The translations under genes and the position numbers were made by a program. 64,000 nucleotides of DNA. Origin: Bradyrhizobium sp. 141. GTDB taxonomy: Bacteria; Pseudomonadota; Alphaproteobacteria; Rhizobiales; Xanthobacteraceae. Every line of letters begins with the position of its first letter. Positions within the stretch are counted from its first letter, which is position 1. A model generated the notes under the pieces. The model made no database searches, was not told where the DNA came from, and was given only the letters and a program-made list of their open reading frames with translations. Below, in pieces: positions 62,940 through 64,000 of the stretch. The DNA is taken from contig NZ_JADPKR010000013.1 of assembly GCF_023074055.1 (NCBI RefSeq), positions 248,001 through 312,000 of the forward strand, written 5' to 3'.

Positions 62940-63683
62940 TTACCACTTCTCCACGGACGGGCGTAGATCGAGTTCGTGGGTCCAGCCGTCTCTGCTTTGC
63001 TGGTGGGTGAACCAATAGGCTTCGGCAATGGAGGACGTCTTGGTCAGGCTATCCGGCGGAATGTCGCTTGCTTCGATTCCTTTCGCTGCCTTCATGCGCT
63101 GGTGAATCGCCTCGCTATCCACGCCGGCGTCGATCAAGAGGTGTACGACGTGAATGTTCTTCGGTCCAAGCTCGCGCGCCATCGCCTGGGCAACTGCTCG
63201 CAGTCCGAACTTCGCCGACGAAAACGCGGCAAATCCCTTGCTGCCGCGCACACTGGCGGTCGCTCCGGTGAAGAAGATGGTGCCGCGTCCACGCGGCAGC
63301 ATCACGCGGGCAGCCTCGCGTCCAACCAGGAAGCCGCCGTAGCAGGCCAGTTCCCAGGCTTTGAAGAACAGCTTCTCCGTGGTGTCGAGCAGAGGCTTGT
63401 TGACGTTGGAGCCGGCATTGTAGAGGCAGACCTCGATGGGCCCGAGCTCTTTCTCCACCCGCGCGAATATGCCTTGGACGTCTGCTTCCTGGCGCGCATC
63501 GACGCTGAACGCGTGAATGTCATGCCCTTGAGCCCTCAACTCGCCCACAAGCCCCTGCGATTTGGATGCATCACGCCTGCAGATGCAAACCGTATAGCCG
63601 CCCTCGGCAAAACGACGGGCGACCGCCGCCCCGATGGCGTCGCCTGCGCCCACAAGTATCGCTACACCGCGGCTCGCCGCCAT
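62940..63683 (-). CDS. Atypical short-chain dehydrogenase/reductase
   Basis: This 247-residue protein has a Rossmann start AILVGAGDAIGAAVARRFAE, with G-x-G-x-x-x-G spaced differently from the classic TGxxxGIG, and the NAG motif in LYNAGSNVN. The usual Y-x-x-x-K is replaced by F-x-x-x-K (FSSAKFGLRAVAQAMARELG); the serine of TGATAS is present. Loss of the tyrosine suggests weak or altered catalysis, or a different acid. It is the first gene of the leftward pair with the GST. Confidence 0.85.
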   Translation of the reverse strand: MAASRGVAILVGAGDAIGAAVARRFAEGGYTVCICRRDASKSQGLVGELRAQGHDIHAFSVDARQEADVQGIFARVEKELGPIEVCLYNAGSNVNKPLLDTTEKLFFKAWELACYGGFLVGREAARVMLPRGRGTIFFTGATASVRGSKGFAAFSSAKFGLRAVAQAMARELGPKNIHVVHLLIDAGVDSEAIHQRMKAAKGIEASDIPPDSLTKTSSIAEAYWFTHQQSRDGWTHELDLRPSVEKW

Positions 63684-63842
63684 ATTCGTTCTCCCTCGTA
63701 GTTCTTATTTGATACTCTAACACTAGCCTGTCGGGTACCGCGTTGTAAACGGCGGCTTTCATACTGAGAGGTCAAATGAACCGAGCCGGATTGCACATTC
63801 GAACGCCGCAGCGAACTCCGACGGTGAATTCCCGATTGACGA

Positions 63843-63857
63843 GTTCTAAAATAGAAC
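63843..63857. promoter_or_regulatory. GTTC...GAAC operator, site 2
   Basis: GTTCTAAAATAGAAC is a perfect palindrome (6-bp arms), equal to the reverse complement of the site at 60207 except for one base. It lies between the leftward SDR gene (63683) and the rightward gene at 63915. Confidence 0.7.
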
Positions 63858-63914
63858 GTTAAGTTAAAGGCGCCGCATCGGAACGTCGGCAGGGTTCGAT
63901 CGGGAGGTCAGTCG

Positions 63915-64000
63915 ATGGTGGAGCGTTCAGAGGCGATCAGTCTCGACGAGATTGCTGTCGGCTTGCCGGGCCGCATCCATGAAGTAGCGGCAAGCCAGGT
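63915..64000 (+). CDS. Start of a gene, possibly acyl-CoA ligase
   Basis: ATG 63915 has GGGAGG 7 nt upstream and runs off the window after about 28 codons: MVERSEAISLDEIAVGLPGR then IHEVAASQ. N-termini of AMP-forming acyl-CoA ligases often look like this (L-x-x-L-P-x-RI-x-x-x-A). That would fit the CoA-linked pathway here, but the fragment is too short to be sure. Confidence 0.55.
   Translation, partial: MVERSEAISLDEIAVGLPGRIHEVAASQ

Overview
The window looks like chromosomal DNA of an alphaproteobacterium in the Bradyrhizobium/Rhodopseudomonas group (Nitrobacteraceae). This rests on the GC-rich codon use, the membrane formate dehydrogenase block with its lineage-typical DUF3305/DUF3306/DUF6352/DUF6505 companions, several small proteins of a kind familiar from Bradyrhizobium, and TTCCCTGT repeats. 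No rRNA, tRNA, CRISPR array or intact transposase was seen. Assignments come from reading motifs; no database search was run.

Layout. (1) 1-6.2 kb is a worn accessory region: a partial Rossmann-like gene, a phage-type recombination module (YqaJ nuclease, ERF annealing protein, unknown protein) in which two of three genes carry a single-base frameshift, a broken hexapeptide acyltransferase, and an H-NS gene with decayed copies. (2) 5.5-15.7 kb is a regulator and secreted-protein island: small Tat-signal, glycine-rich proteins in AT-rich surroundings, two paralogous LuxR-type response regulators, a Crp-family regulator, and a 1422-residue protein joining a response regulator to an RTX-like segment and seven 84-87-residue repeats. 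(3) 16-29.7 kb is a respiratory formate dehydrogenase locus: the FdhA/Fdh3B/cytochrome b operon, a Tat-signal small subunit, an HTH-TorD fusion chaperone, five translationally coupled accessory genes, a multi-FeS protein and a periplasmic WD40-cytochrome c fusion. (4) 30-46.4 kb is a soluble diiron monooxygenase locus of the propane/MimABCD type: alcohol dehydrogenase, two Cys-rich small proteins, hydroxylase alpha, reductase, hydroxylase beta, coupling protein, amidohydrolase, DUF59 protein, dedicated GroEL-like chaperonin, AcoR-type sigma-54 activator, and a tail of unknown genes including a beta-propeller. Near-consensus sigma-54 (-24/-12) promoters precede both the dehydrogenase and the monooxygenase operon, and an array of TTGCGAC repeats lies upstream of the latter. 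(5) 46.5-48.1 kb holds remnants of an FAD-oxidase and a LysR gene. (6) 48.2-64 kb is a CoA-linked catabolic region: FAH-family hydrolase, enoyl-CoA hydratase, two CaiB/BaiF CoA transferases, a Bug-type binding protein, a CoxMLS-like molybdenum hydroxylase, a DsbA/HCCA-isomerase-like protein, GST, an atypical SDR, the start of a possible acyl-CoA ligase, and three HxlR regulators. Distinct palindromes recur in its promoters.

Working together: the activator at 42.2 kb probably senses an alkane/alcohol-type inducer and, with RpoN, turns on both the monooxygenase and the dehydrogenase that handles its alcohol product, while the GroEL-like and DUF59 proteins help assemble the diiron enzyme. The formate dehydrogenase feeds electrons from formate into the quinone pool. 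The right-hand region probably degrades an unidentified carboxylic or cyclic compound through CoA thioesters.
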